This document shows, one piece after another, positions 46,516-54,903 of a DNA stretch of 64,000 bases. Made by a program: the position numbers and the translations under genes. Source of the DNA: UBA830 sp038146925 (GTDB lineage: Bacteria; Pseudomonadota; Alphaproteobacteria; MPNO01; UBA830); NCBI GenBank assembly GCA_038146925.1, contig JAYQSP010000001.1, positions 124,001 through 188,000 of the forward strand, given 5' to 3'. How positions within the stretch are numbered: the first letter of the stretch is position 1; each line of letters starts with the position of its first letter. Below the pieces are notes generated by a model. That model saw only the letters and a list, made by a program, of their open reading frames with translations. It made no database searches and had not been told where the DNA came from.

Positions 46516-47853
46516 ATGTCATCATCAGATACCATTTTTGCACTGGCGACGGCACAGGGCCGTGCCGGGATTGCGGTCTTTCGCATATCCGGTCCGGCGG
46601 CGCGGGAAGCACTGGAAGCCTTGGCCGGGTTCGATACGCTGCCCCCGCCCCGCACGACCATACGGTGCCGTATGGTCGATCCGCGGTCAGGGGATCTTCT
46701 TGATGACGGGCTGGCCGTGTGGTTTCCCGGACCGGCCAGCTTCACCGGCGAGGATGTGGCAGAGTTCCATACGCACGGCGGGCGGGCGACGGTCGAGGCT
46801 CTCGGGGAAACGCTTGCCGCACTCCCCGGCCTGCGCCTGGCGGAGCCCGGAGAGTTTTCGAAACGGGCCTTTCTGGCCGGAAAGATCGACCTGACGGAAG
46901 CCGAGGCGATCGCCGATCTGGTCGATGCGGAAACCGATGCCCAGCGCCTGCAGGCTTTGGCGCAGCTTGGCGGCGGCCTGTCCAAAAGGCTGGAAGCCTG
47001 GCGCGCGGATTTAATCGATATTCTGGCCCATACCGAGGCGTGGATCGATTTTCCCGACGAGGATCTGCCGGCGGATGTCGAAGCGGCGGCGCGGGCGCGG
47101 ATCGCCGGTCTGGCTTCCGATGTCTCGGATTTTCTGGATGACAACCGGCGCGGAGAGCGCCTGCGGGACGGGCTTCAGGTCGCCATTCTCGGTGCGCCGA
47201 ACGCGGGGAAATCCTCGCTCCTGAATGCTCTGGCGGCGCGGGATGTCGCTATCGTCTCCGATATCGCGGGCACGACCCGGGACGTGATCGAGGTTCACCT
47301 GGATCTTGGCGGTTGGCCGGTGACTCTGGCCGATACCGCCGGGCTGCGGGACGCCGAGGACGCGGTCGAACAGGAAGGGGTAAATCGGGCATTGGCCCGG
47401 GCCGACGAAGCCGATCTGTGTCTGGTGCTGTTCGACTCGACCCAACCGCCCGATCTCCAGAGCCTTGACCTTCTGGATCGGACCAACGCAATTGCCGTCG
47501 CGACAAAGGCGGATTTGCCGGGGAAACCGCAAGCGCCGGCGCTGGGACAGTGCGCGTTGTCGGTTTCAGCAATAAGCGGAGAAGGCCTGCCTGGTCTGCT
47601 GTCATCGCTCGAGGGCGCGGTTGCGGATCTCATGGATGTTTCCGGCGGCCCGGTTCCGCTTACGCGCCTGCGGCATCGTCTGGCGTTAGCGGAATGCACC
47701 GACGCTCTGCGCCGTGCGGCGACAGCCGTGGATACCGAACTCGTGGCCGAGGATCTGCGGCTTGCTGTCCGGGCCCTGGGCCGGGTGACGGGTCGGGTCG
47801 ACATCGAAGACCTGCTGGACGTAATATTTTCGGACTTCTGTATCGGGAAGTAA
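46516..47853 (+). CDS. mnmE: tRNA uridine-5-carboxymethylaminomethyl(34) synthesis GTPase MnmE
   Basis: 445 residues from ATG 46516; a much longer open frame begins within DUF6489 but is not coding. MnmE, with MnmG, modifies wobble uridine 34 of several tRNAs. The N-terminal folate-binding domain has TIFALATAQGRAGIAVFRISGPAA and EFHTHGG. The G domain has G1 GAPNAGKSSLLNAL, G2 GTTRD and G3 DTAGLRD. The C-terminal CIGK carries the catalytic cysteine. mnmG lies 97 bp downstream, with a parS site in between. Confidence 0.97.
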   Translation: MSSSDTIFALATAQGRAGIAVFRISGPAAREALEALAGFDTLPPPRTTIRCRMVDPRSGDLLDDGLAVWFPGPASFTGEDVAEFHTHGGRATVEALGETLAALPGLRLAEPGEFSKRAFLAGKIDLTEAEAIADLVDAETDAQRLQALAQLGGGLSKRLEAWRADLIDILAHTEAWIDFPDEDLPADVEAAARARIAGLASDVSDFLDDNRRGERLRDGLQVAILGAPNAGKSSLLNALAARDVAIVSDIAGTTRDVIEVHLDLGGWPVTLADTAGLRDAEDAVEQEGVNRALARADEADLCLVLFDSTQPPDLQSLDLLDRTNAIAVATKADLPGKPQAPALGQCALSVSAISGEGLPGLLSSLEGAVADLMDVSGGPVPLTRLRHRLALAECTDALRRAATAVDTELVAEDLRLAVRALGRVTGRVDIEDLLDVIFSDFCIGK

Positions 47854-47869
47854 CGCCCGCCCCGCGAGA

Positions 47870-47885
47870 TGTTTCACGTGAAACA
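47870..47885. promoter_or_regulatory. parS: parS centromere site 1
   Basis: TGTTTCACGTGAAACA, a perfect 16-bp palindrome identical to the consensus parS bound by ParB. It lies in the mnmE-mnmG gap, 16 bp after the mnmE stop. ParB encoded at 51449 is the expected ligand. Confidence 0.95.
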
Positions 47886-47950
47886 GTTGAGCCGTCCCTT
47901 CCCGTTCTTGCTTTACGGATCGCGGGGTCGTCCCTATATTTCGCGCCATT

Positions 47951-49825
47951 ATGACACCTCCGGATTCATATGATGTGATTGTCGTTGGCGGCGGCCATGC
48001 CGGTTGCGAGGCCGCGGCCGCGTCGGCGCGGATGGGGGCTCGGACGTTGCTGGTCACGCACAAGGCGTCGACTATCGGAGAGATGTCATGCAACCCAGCG
48101 ATTGGCGGTCTGGGCAAGGGACATCTGGTCCGCGAGATTGACGCTCTGGACGGCGTTATGGGCCGGGTCATCGACAGGGCGGGCATCCAGTTTCGTGTTC
48201 TGAACAAGCGCAAGGGTCCTGCCGTTCAGGGCCCGCGGGCGCAGGCCGACCGCAAACTGTATCGCGAAGCGATGCAGTCGGTGCTGGCGGATCAGCCCAA
48301 TCTGTCCATTTGCGAAGGCGGCGTGGAAGATCTCGTCGTGAAAAGCGACGGTGACCGCCGGTTTGTGGCTGGCGTGGTTCTTTCGAACGGTACCACTATC
48401 TCCGCGGCGCGGGTGGTTTTGACGACGGGCACATTCCTGCGCGGCCTGATCCATATCGGAGAGAAGAAGATACCGGCGGGCCGGGTCGGCGAGAAACCTG
48501 CGCTCGGCCTGTCGGAAACCCTGGAATCCTGCGGGTTTGCACTCGGACGGCTTAAAACCGGCACGCCGCCCCGCCTCGACGGCAAGACCATTGACTGGTC
48601 GGTGCTTGAAATCCAGCCAGGCGATGATCCTCCTGTTCCGTTTTCCACGGTGACGGATCGGATAACGACACCGCAGATTGCGTGTCACATCACCTATACA
48701 AACGAAGCCGCTCACCGGATCATTCAGGAAAACATTCACCGGGCACCGATGTATTCCGGCCAGATCGAAGGCACCGGCCCGCGCTACTGTCCGTCGATCG
48801 AGGACAAGGTCGTTCGTTTCGCCGATAAATCGCGGCACCAGATCTTTCTCGAACCCGAGGGCCTGGACGACGACACGGTGTATCCCAACGGGATTTCGAC
48901 GTCCCTGCCCGAAGACGTTCAGCTCGCTTTCCTCGCCGAAATTCCGGGACTGGAAAATGCCCGTGTCATCCGCCCCGGCTATGCCATCGAGTACGATTTT
49001 GTCGATCCCCGGGAACTGGACAGCACCCTGGAGACGCGGCGGGTTCGGGGTCTGTATCTCGCCGGTCAGATCAACGGCACCACCGGTTACGAGGAAGCCG
49101 CGGCACAGGGCCTGATGGCCGGGCTTAATGCCGCCCGCATGGCCGGGGGGGATGACACGCCGTTCAGCCTGGACCGGGCCGAAGCCTATATCGGGGTGAT
49201 GATCGACGATCTGATCACCCGGGGCACAGCGGAACCCTATCGGATGTTCACGTCCCGCGCGGAATACCGCCTGACTCTGCGGGCCGATAACGCGGATCAG
49301 CGTCTGACGCCCGCCGGCCTTGCGCTCGGTTGTGTCGGGCCGGACCGGAAACAGGCGTTCTCTGCCAAGATGGCGGCGATATCTGAGACGACGGATAAAC
49401 TGAGACTCCTCCGCGAAACCCCGAAGAACCTGGCCGCGCAGGGGGTCAAAGTCTCCCAGGACGGTGTGCCCCGCTCGGCCCTCAAACTTCTCGCCCAGGC
49501 GGATGCGGGGATCGAAGCTGTGCGCCGAATCTGGCCGGACACGCAAGACATCGATGCCGGGATACTGCAGCAGGTTGCGCACGATTCTCTCTATGCCGGC
49601 TACCTGGACCGCCAGCAGGCCGACATCGCCGCTTTCCGCAAGGATGAAGCCCTCGCCCTGCCGGGCAATCTCGACTACGGCGCCATTGGCGGACTCTCCA
49701 ATGAAATGCGCGAAAAGCTTGGCGCTGCCCGGCCCGAAACGCTGGGCGCGGCCAGCCGGATTCCAGGGGTCACGCCGGCGGCGCTGACCGCCCTGCTGCG
49801 CCATGTGCGCCGCCACGCCGCCTGA
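47951..49825 (+). CDS. mnmG: tRNA uridine-5-carboxymethylaminomethyl(34) synthesis protein MnmG (GidA)
   Basis: 624 residues. MnmG is the FAD- and NADH-dependent partner of MnmE. The FAD motif VIVVGGGHAGCEAAAASARMG, the signature GPRAQADRKLYREAMQ, GTFLRGLIHIGEKKIPAGR, TGTPPRLDG, PRYCPSIEDKVVRFADKSRHQIFLEPEG and GYEEAAAQGLMAGLNAA are all present. The C-terminal helical domain ends RIPGVTPAALTALLRHVRR, which binds MnmE and tRNA. The rsmG start lies 5 bp after the stop. Confidence 0.98.
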   Translation: MTPPDSYDVIVVGGGHAGCEAAAASARMGARTLLVTHKASTIGEMSCNPAIGGLGKGHLVREIDALDGVMGRVIDRAGIQFRVLNKRKGPAVQGPRAQADRKLYREAMQSVLADQPNLSICEGGVEDLVVKSDGDRRFVAGVVLSNGTTISAARVVLTTGTFLRGLIHIGEKKIPAGRVGEKPALGLSETLESCGFALGRLKTGTPPRLDGKTIDWSVLEIQPGDDPPVPFSTVTDRITTPQIACHITYTNEAAHRIIQENIHRAPMYSGQIEGTGPRYCPSIEDKVVRFADKSRHQIFLEPEGLDDDTVYPNGISTSLPEDVQLAFLAEIPGLENARVIRPGYAIEYDFVDPRELDSTLETRRVRGLYLAGQINGTTGYEEAAAQGLMAGLNAARMAGGDDTPFSLDRAEAYIGVMIDDLITRGTAEPYRMFTSRAEYRLTLRADNADQRLTPAGLALGCVGPDRKQAFSAKMAAISETTDKLRLLRETPKNLAAQGVKVSQDGVPRSALKLLAQADAGIEAVRRIWPDTQDIDAGILQQVAHDSLYAGYLDRQQADIAAFRKDEALALPGNLDYGAIGGLSNEMREKLGAARPETLGAASRIPGVTPAALTALLRHVRRHAA

Positions 49826-49830
49826 CGCCC

Positions 49831-50460
49831 GTGGCCGACACTACGCCTCTCACCTCCGAAGATTTTCAGGCCCGCGCCAATGTTTCACGTGAAACAATGG
49901 AACGTCTGCAGATCTATGCAGATCTGCTGACGGAGCGGCAGAAGATCCAGAATCTGGTGTCCGGCAACAGCCTGGCATATCTCTGGGACCGCCACATGCT
50001 CGATTCTGTTCAGCTCACCGACCATCTGCCGGAAGATGCCGTTTCCCTCACCGATATCGGCAGCGGCGCGGGCTTCCCTGGCCTGGTCCTGGCCATTGCC
50101 ACGGACATTCCCACGACACTGATCGAATCCCATGGCCGCAAATGCGCCTTTCTGCAGGATGTGATCGACGCGACCGGTGCGCCGGCGACCGTGGCCAACA
50201 CCCGGGTCGAGGCTTTTGCGGCCGAATCGGGGGATAAAACTGTGGATATTCTGACCGCCCGCGCGCTGGCGCCGCTGTCGAAACTGTGCGGAATGGCGGA
50301 TTCCCTGGGGGCGCGCATGTGCCTGTTCCAGAAGGGCGCGCGCTGGCAGGAAGAATTGACCGACGCCCGAAAAGGCTGGAAAATGCAGCACGAGGCGTAT
50401 AAGAGCCGGACATCGGCTGACGCCCGCATATTGCGCATAACGCACCTTGCCCCACGCTAG
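49831..50460 (+). CDS. rsmG: 16S rRNA (guanine(527)-N7)-methyltransferase RsmG (GidB)
   Basis: 209 residues from GTG 49831. RsmG methylates G527 of 16S rRNA. NVSRETMERLQIYADLLTERQKIQNLVS opens the fold, the SAM motif is DIGSGAGFPGLVLAI, and VDILTARALAPLSKL with LFQKGARWQEEL follow. The NVSRET codons coincide with a perfect parS site (49881-49896), a feature shared by many bacteria. Third gene of mnmE-mnmG-rsmG-parA-parB. Confidence 0.96.
   Translation: MADTTPLTSEDFQARANVSRETMERLQIYADLLTERQKIQNLVSGNSLAYLWDRHMLDSVQLTDHLPEDAVSLTDIGSGAGFPGLVLAIATDIPTTLIESHGRKCAFLQDVIDATGAPATVANTRVEAFAAESGDKTVDILTARALAPLSKLCGMADSLGARMCLFQKGARWQEELTDARKGWKMQHEAYKSRTSADARILRITHLAPR
49881..49896. promoter_or_regulatory. 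parS: parS centromere site 2, inside rsmG
   Basis: A second exact TGTTTCACGTGAAACA, 2.0 kb from the first, within the rsmG coding sequence; it encodes part of the NVSRET motif. DNA site and peptide motif constrain the same bases. Confidence 0.95.
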
Positions 50461-50534
50461 GCATTGCGGCAATCGGGGCGAGACTGCGGCCGGCAAAGGC
50501 AACGCCCGTTTCTGCAACCCATAGGTCTGTCCCC

Positions 50535-51452
50535 ATGCAAGACGACACCCTGGATGTTCTCCCGCCGAACGCCCCCGCGGCAACGCAGGATGATCCCGCC
50601 CTGTCGCCCAAGCCGGGCTCCGGCGGGCGCATCATGGCGGTCGCCAACCAGAAAGGCGGCGTCGGCAAGACCACCACGGCGATCAACCTGGCAACCGCCC
50701 TGGCGGCGGTCGGCAGCCGCGTGCTGGTGGTCGATCTCGACCCCCAGGGCAATGCGTCGACCGGCCTCGGCATCGAAAGCGCGCGGCGCACCGTCGGCAC
50801 CTATGATCTGCTGATCGGTGAAATCGGACTCGACGAGGCGCTGATCGAGACCCGGGTCCCCGGCCTCGCCGTCGTCCCGTCGACCATCGATCTGTCTGCG
50901 GCCGAACTGGAACTGGTCGATCTGGAAAATCGCGAAAACCGGTTGCGCGACGCCATTCGTGCTGCCGCCAACCGCTTCGACTACGTGCTGATCGATTGTC
51001 CGCCGGCGCTGGGGCTGCTGACTCTCAACGGCCTCGTCGCGGCGGATTCGGTGCTGGTGCCGCTGCAATGCGAGTTCCTCGCCCTCGAGGGGCTCAGCCA
51101 GCTGGTCCGTACGATCGGCCGCGTGACGGAAAGATTCAACCCATCGTTGCAGATCGAAGGGATCGTGCTGACCATGTTCGACGTGCGCAACAAGCTTTCG
51201 TCCCTCGTGGAAGACGATGTACGCGGGTTCTTCGGCGACAAGGTGTATGAAACCGTAATCCCAAGAAACGTGCGTGTCTCGGAAGCACCGTCGCATGGCA
51301 AGCCGGTGCTGCTTTACGACCTCGCCTGCGCCGGATCGCAGGCCTATGTGCATCTTGCTGGCGAAGTGCTGAGGCGACACGCCCCGCAGAACGAAGAAAA
51401 TACTTCAACCGGTGAGGGCACCCCTCCCGCCGGGACCGGAGAGCAGACATGA
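50535..51452 (+). CDS. parA: Chromosome partitioning ATPase ParA
   Basis: 305 residues from ATG 50535. ParA forms ATP-dependent DNA-bound gradients that move ParB-parS complexes. The deviant Walker A motif NQKGGVGKTTTAINLA has the signature lysine, VLVVDLDPQGNAS is the A' box, and YVLIDCPPALGLLTLNGLVAADSVLVPLQ is Walker B. The first 33 residues are a disordered Pro/Asp extension; an internal ATG at 50634 would give the usual alphaproteobacterial length. The stop overlaps the parB start (ATGA). Confidence 0.97.
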   Translation: MQDDTLDVLPPNAPAATQDDPALSPKPGSGGRIMAVANQKGGVGKTTTAINLATALAAVGSRVLVVDLDPQGNASTGLGIESARRTVGTYDLLIGEIGLDEALIETRVPGLAVVPSTIDLSAAELELVDLENRENRLRDAIRAAANRFDYVLIDCPPALGLLTLNGLVAADSVLVPLQCEFLALEGLSQLVRTIGRVTERFNPSLQIEGIVLTMFDVRNKLSSLVEDDVRGFFGDKVYETVIPRNVRVSEAPSHGKPVLLYDLACAGSQAYVHLAGEVLRRHAPQNEENTSTGEGTPPAGTGEQT

Positions 51453-52510
51453 GCGACGAAAAAGGACGTCCCCGGCAGCTCGGCCGGGGTCTGGAGGCCT
51501 TGTTCGGCGAGGACCGCACCAATCTGGCCGCGGCCGAACCCGCGCCGTCCGTACCCGCGACGGCGCAACCGGCCCCCGCGCCGCCGGCCGATGTGAGGGC
51601 GAACGGTCTGCGTATCGTCCCGATCGGAAAGCTGATTCCCAATCCCCTGCAGCCGCGCCGCCATTTCGACGATGCCGCGCTGAAAGACCTGACCGCCTCG
51701 ATCCGCGAACAGGGAATCCTGCAGCCGTTGATCGTGCGCCCCACGCGCAGCGACGACGACACGTTCGAGATTGTCGCAGGCGAACGTCGCTGGCGGGCGG
51801 CGCAGCGGGCCCAGGTACACGAAGCGCCGGTCATCGTCCGCGATTTCACCGACGAGGAAGCGCTGGCCGTCGCCCTGATCGAGAACATTCAGCGGGATGA
51901 ATTGTCGCCGCTGGAAGAGGCCGAGGCGTTCGCCCGTCTCGCCAGGGATTTCGACAAGAACCAGGAACAGGTCGCCGAGGTCGTCGGCAAGAGCCGCAGC
52001 CACGTTGCCAACATGATGCGTCTTCTCGATCTGCCGGAAGACGTGCGCGACATGCTGGCCGACGGCCGGCTGACGGCGGGCCATGCACGTGCCATCCTGC
52101 GCTCCCCAGACCCGACGGCGCTGGCGCTGGAGATCGTTTCCGAGGGCCTCAGCGTCCGCGAGGCCGAACGCCTCGGCAAGGCGTCGCGCGGAGAGGGTCC
52201 GGCGAAATCCCGCATCGGCGGTTCGGCGGCCCCCCTGCGCGGCAAGGACGCCGACACGCTGGAACTGGAACGCAAACTGTCCAACGGTCTTGGTTCCAAA
52301 GTGGAGATCGCGTTCGACGGCACCGGCGGATTTATCAAGGTCCAGTACCGGTCGCTCGAACAGTTCGAAGACCTGGTCGAACGGCTGATGGGCAACGGGC
52401 CGAAAATCGCCGGCGACAATTTCGAATATGACGACCTGCCGGAGATCGAGGAAACCAGCCATGAGGACGGACTTTCAGACGGCGCGGACGCCGGAAAGGC
52501 GCCGACCTAA
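51449..52510 (+). CDS. parB: Chromosome partitioning protein ParB (CTPase)
   Basis: 353 residues. ParB loads at parS and slides as a CTP-dependent clamp. RQLGRGLEALFGE opens the protein (ParA-stimulating end), followed by an Ala/Pro linker. The N domain has IPNPLQPRRHF, IREQGILQPLIVRP and the CTP-binding GERRWRAAQ motif. ALIENIQRDELSPLEEA and the helix-turn-helix EVVGKSRSHVANMMRLLDLPEDV follow. The C-terminal dimer domain contains GGFIKVQYRSLEQFEDLVERL. It should act on the two parS sites upstream. Confidence 0.97.
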   Translation: MSDEKGRPRQLGRGLEALFGEDRTNLAAAEPAPSVPATAQPAPAPPADVRANGLRIVPIGKLIPNPLQPRRHFDDAALKDLTASIREQGILQPLIVRPTRSDDDTFEIVAGERRWRAAQRAQVHEAPVIVRDFTDEEALAVALIENIQRDELSPLEEAEAFARLARDFDKNQEQVAEVVGKSRSHVANMMRLLDLPEDVRDMLADGRLTAGHARAILRSPDPTALALEIVSEGLSVREAERLGKASRGEGPAKSRIGGSAAPLRGKDADTLELERKLSNGLGSKVEIAFDGTGGFIKVQYRSLEQFEDLVERLMGNGPKIAGDNFEYDDLPEIEETSHEDGLSDGADAGKAPT

Positions 52511-52557
52511 ACGCCTGCGAGCCACAACAAAAGCCTACTGATGACGGAGCAGACTCA

Positions 52558-54891
52558 ATGAACATGATCGGTAAACCCGTACCGCGCGAGGAAGACCTGC
52601 GGCTGCTGCAGGGCAAGGGGCGCTATCTGGACGATGTGCGCGCGCTTGATCTGGCCCACGCGGCGGTGTTCCGCTCGCCGGTTGCCCATGGCGATATCGT
52701 GTCGCTGGATGTCGAGGCGGCGCGGGCCGCGCCCGGCGTGCTGGCGGTGCTGACCGGCGACGATCTGGCCGGTCGCGGGCTCGGCAATATCGGCGTGCTG
52801 GCGCCCTGCGACAAGATGGACGGCTCCCCCGGTTTCGTCCGGATCCGTCCGCTGCTGGCGCAGGGCCGGGTGCGTTACGTCGGCGAGGCGATGGCGTTCG
52901 TCGTCGCCGAGACGCTGCACCAGGCAAAGGATGCCGCCGAGCTGATCGGCGCCGAATTCAGCGATCTGCCGGTTCTGGCCACGCTGGACGATGCGCTGGC
53001 CGACGGCGCGCCGGCGCTGTGGGAGGAGAACCCGGGCAACGAAGCCTACACCTTCAAGCGCGGCGACGCGGCGGCGACAGAGACCGCGATTGCCGGCGCC
53101 GCCCACGTTGTCCGCCACCGGGTGTGCGTCAACCGGGTGGCCGGCAACGCGATGGAGAACCGCGGCTGTATCGGCAATTACGATTCCTTCGAGGACCGTT
53201 ACAGTCTGCGCGCCACCGTGCAGTCGGTGCACGGCATGCGCCAGCAGATCGCCGGCCAGATATTCAGGATGCCCCAGTCCAAACTGCATGTCGTGTGCGA
53301 CAACATGGGCGGCGGGTTCGGCATCCGTGGCGGCGTCTATCCGGAATATGCGCTCAGCCTGTGGGCGTCGGAGGTCACGGGCCGGCCGGTCAAATGGATC
53401 GCCGACCGGTCTGAAAGCATTCTGTCGGACGATCACGCGCGCGGCGGTTTCGTCGATGCCGAATTGGCGCTCGACGAGGACGGAAAATTTCTCGCGCTTC
53501 GCACCCACACCAAGGTGCCGATCGGCGCCTATTACACCACCGACCGCAATGTTGGCTGCGCCACCAGCGGCCTCGGCGGCCTGGCCGGGGTCTACGGCAT
53601 CCCGGCGGTACATGCCCAGGTGACCGGCGTGCTCACCAACATGATGGGCAACGCCCAGTACCGCGGCGGCGCCAAGCCGGAGCCGGTGCACGTGCTGGAA
53701 GTCATGGTCGACATGGCGGCCCGCCAGCTTGGCATCGACGCGGTGGAGCTGCGACGCCGCAATACCCTGCCGCCCGACGCGCTGCCGTTCAAAACCTCGA
53801 TGGGCGATCATTTCGACTGCGGCGATTTCACCGGCAATTACGAAAACTGCCTTGCCGCCGCCGGCTATGACGATATCGACTCCCGCCGCGCCGATGCCAG
53901 GGCGCGCGGCAAGCTGCTCGGTATCGGCACGTCGAATTCCATCACAGGCGTCGCCAACACCAATTTCGAACACGTCGAAATCCGTTTCGACGCATCCGGC
54001 GGGGTGACGCTGCTGTCCGGCGCGATGGATCACGGACAGGGCCACGGCACCACCTTCAAACAGGTGCTGTCCGACCGGCTCGGCGTCGATCCCGGCAAGG
54101 TGACCTATCGTTACGGCGACACGGACAAGGTCGCCCACGGCGTCGGCACCTTCAACGCCCGCGTCGCCGTGTTCGTCAGCGCCGCCATCGTCGAGGCGGC
54201 CGACAAGATCATCGACAAGGGCAAGCGCATCGCCGCCCACGTGCTCGAAGCCGCCGACAGCGACATCGAATTCGCCGACGGTAAATTCACCGTCGCCGGC
54301 ACCGACCGCACAGTCAGCCTCGACGATGTCGCAAAGGCCGCCTTCGCGCGGCCCAGGCTGCCGCCCGGAATGGAGCCGGGCCTCTACGAACACGGCCAGT
54401 TCGGCGCGACGCCAGGCACCGAATCCACCTTTCCCAACGGCGTCCACGTCGCCGAGATCGAAATCGACGTCGATACCGGCAAGGTCGACCTGGTGCGCTA
54501 TACAGCCATCGACGATGCCGGGACGATCCTCAACCCGATGCTGTTCGACGGTCAGATTCACGGCGGCATCGTCCAGGGCGCCGGGCAGATCCTGATGGAA
54601 GACGTGAACTACGACCGCGAAACCGGCCAGCTGCTCAACGCGTCCTTCATGGATTACTGCATGCCGCGCGCCGACGATTTCTGCGATTTCAACATCGCCG
54701 CCAACGAGATCCCGACCGCCCGCAACCCGCTGGGCGTCAAAGGCGTCGGCGAATCCGGCACCGTCGGCGCCATGCCGGCGGTGATGAACGCGGTCAACGA
54801 CGCCCTGCACCGCGCCGGGGCCCCGACCGTGGAAATGCCGGCGACGCCGGAGAAGGTGTGGCGGGCGCTACAGGAAAACTCAGCGGCTTAA
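52558..54891 (+). CDS. Molybdopterin hydroxylase large subunit (xanthine dehydrogenase/CoxL family), orphan
   Basis: 777 residues. The N-terminal a/b-hammerhead domain starts IGKPVPREEDLRLLQGKGRYLDDV. The molybdenum domain has NMGGGFGIRGGVYPEYAL, GNAQYRGGAKPEPVHVLE, DHGQGHGTTFKQVLSD and the catalytic glutamate (E732) in GVGESGTVG. The CO-dehydrogenase-specific VAYRCSFR loop is replaced by the NAQYRGGAKPE form, so it is a form II-like aromatic/aldehyde hydroxylase rather than true CO dehydrogenase. The FAD and [2Fe-2S] subunits normally next to it are absent. It starts 47 bp after parB. Confidence 0.9.
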   Translation: MNMIGKPVPREEDLRLLQGKGRYLDDVRALDLAHAAVFRSPVAHGDIVSLDVEAARAAPGVLAVLTGDDLAGRGLGNIGVLAPCDKMDGSPGFVRIRPLLAQGRVRYVGEAMAFVVAETLHQAKDAAELIGAEFSDLPVLATLDDALADGAPALWEENPGNEAYTFKRGDAAATETAIAGAAHVVRHRVCVNRVAGNAMENRGCIGNYDSFEDRYSLRATVQSVHGMRQQIAGQIFRMPQSKLHVVCDNMGGGFGIRGGVYPEYALSLWASEVTGRPVKWIADRSESILSDDHARGGFVDAELALDEDGKFLALRTHTKVPIGAYYTTDRNVGCATSGLGGLAGVYGIPAVHAQVTGVLTNMMGNAQYRGGAKPEPVHVLEVMVDMAARQLGIDAVELRRRNTLPPDALPFKTSMGDHFDCGDFTGNYENCLAAAGYDDIDSRRADARARGKLLGIGTSNSITGVANTNFEHVEIRFDASGGVTLLSGAMDHGQGHGTTFKQVLSDRLGVDPGKVTYRYGDTDKVAHGVGTFNARVAVFVSAAIVEAADKIIDKGKRIAAHVLEAADSDIEFADGKFTVAGTDRTVSLDDVAKAAFARPRLPPGMEPGLYEHGQFGATPGTESTFPNGVHVAEIEIDVDTGKVDLVRYTAIDDAGTILNPMLFDGQIHGGIVQGAGQILMEDVNYDRETGQLLNASFMDYCMPRADDFCDFNIAANEIPTARNPLGVKGVGESGTVGAMPAVMNAVNDALHRAGAPTVEMPATPEKVWRALQENSAA

Positions 54892-54903
54892 TCCGCGGAG
54901 GCC

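Noticed and set aside
48086..49816. A 576-codon open frame antisense to mnmG
   Set aside because: No family features; mnmG on the plus strand is unambiguous.
52555..54810. A 751-codon open frame antisense to the CoxL-like gene
   Set aside because: Same shadow effect: composition dominated by Gly/Arg/Val/His, no domain.
52558..54891. Aerobic CO dehydrogenase
   Set aside because: The VAYRCSFR active-site loop is absent and no CoxS/CoxM genes are adjacent.
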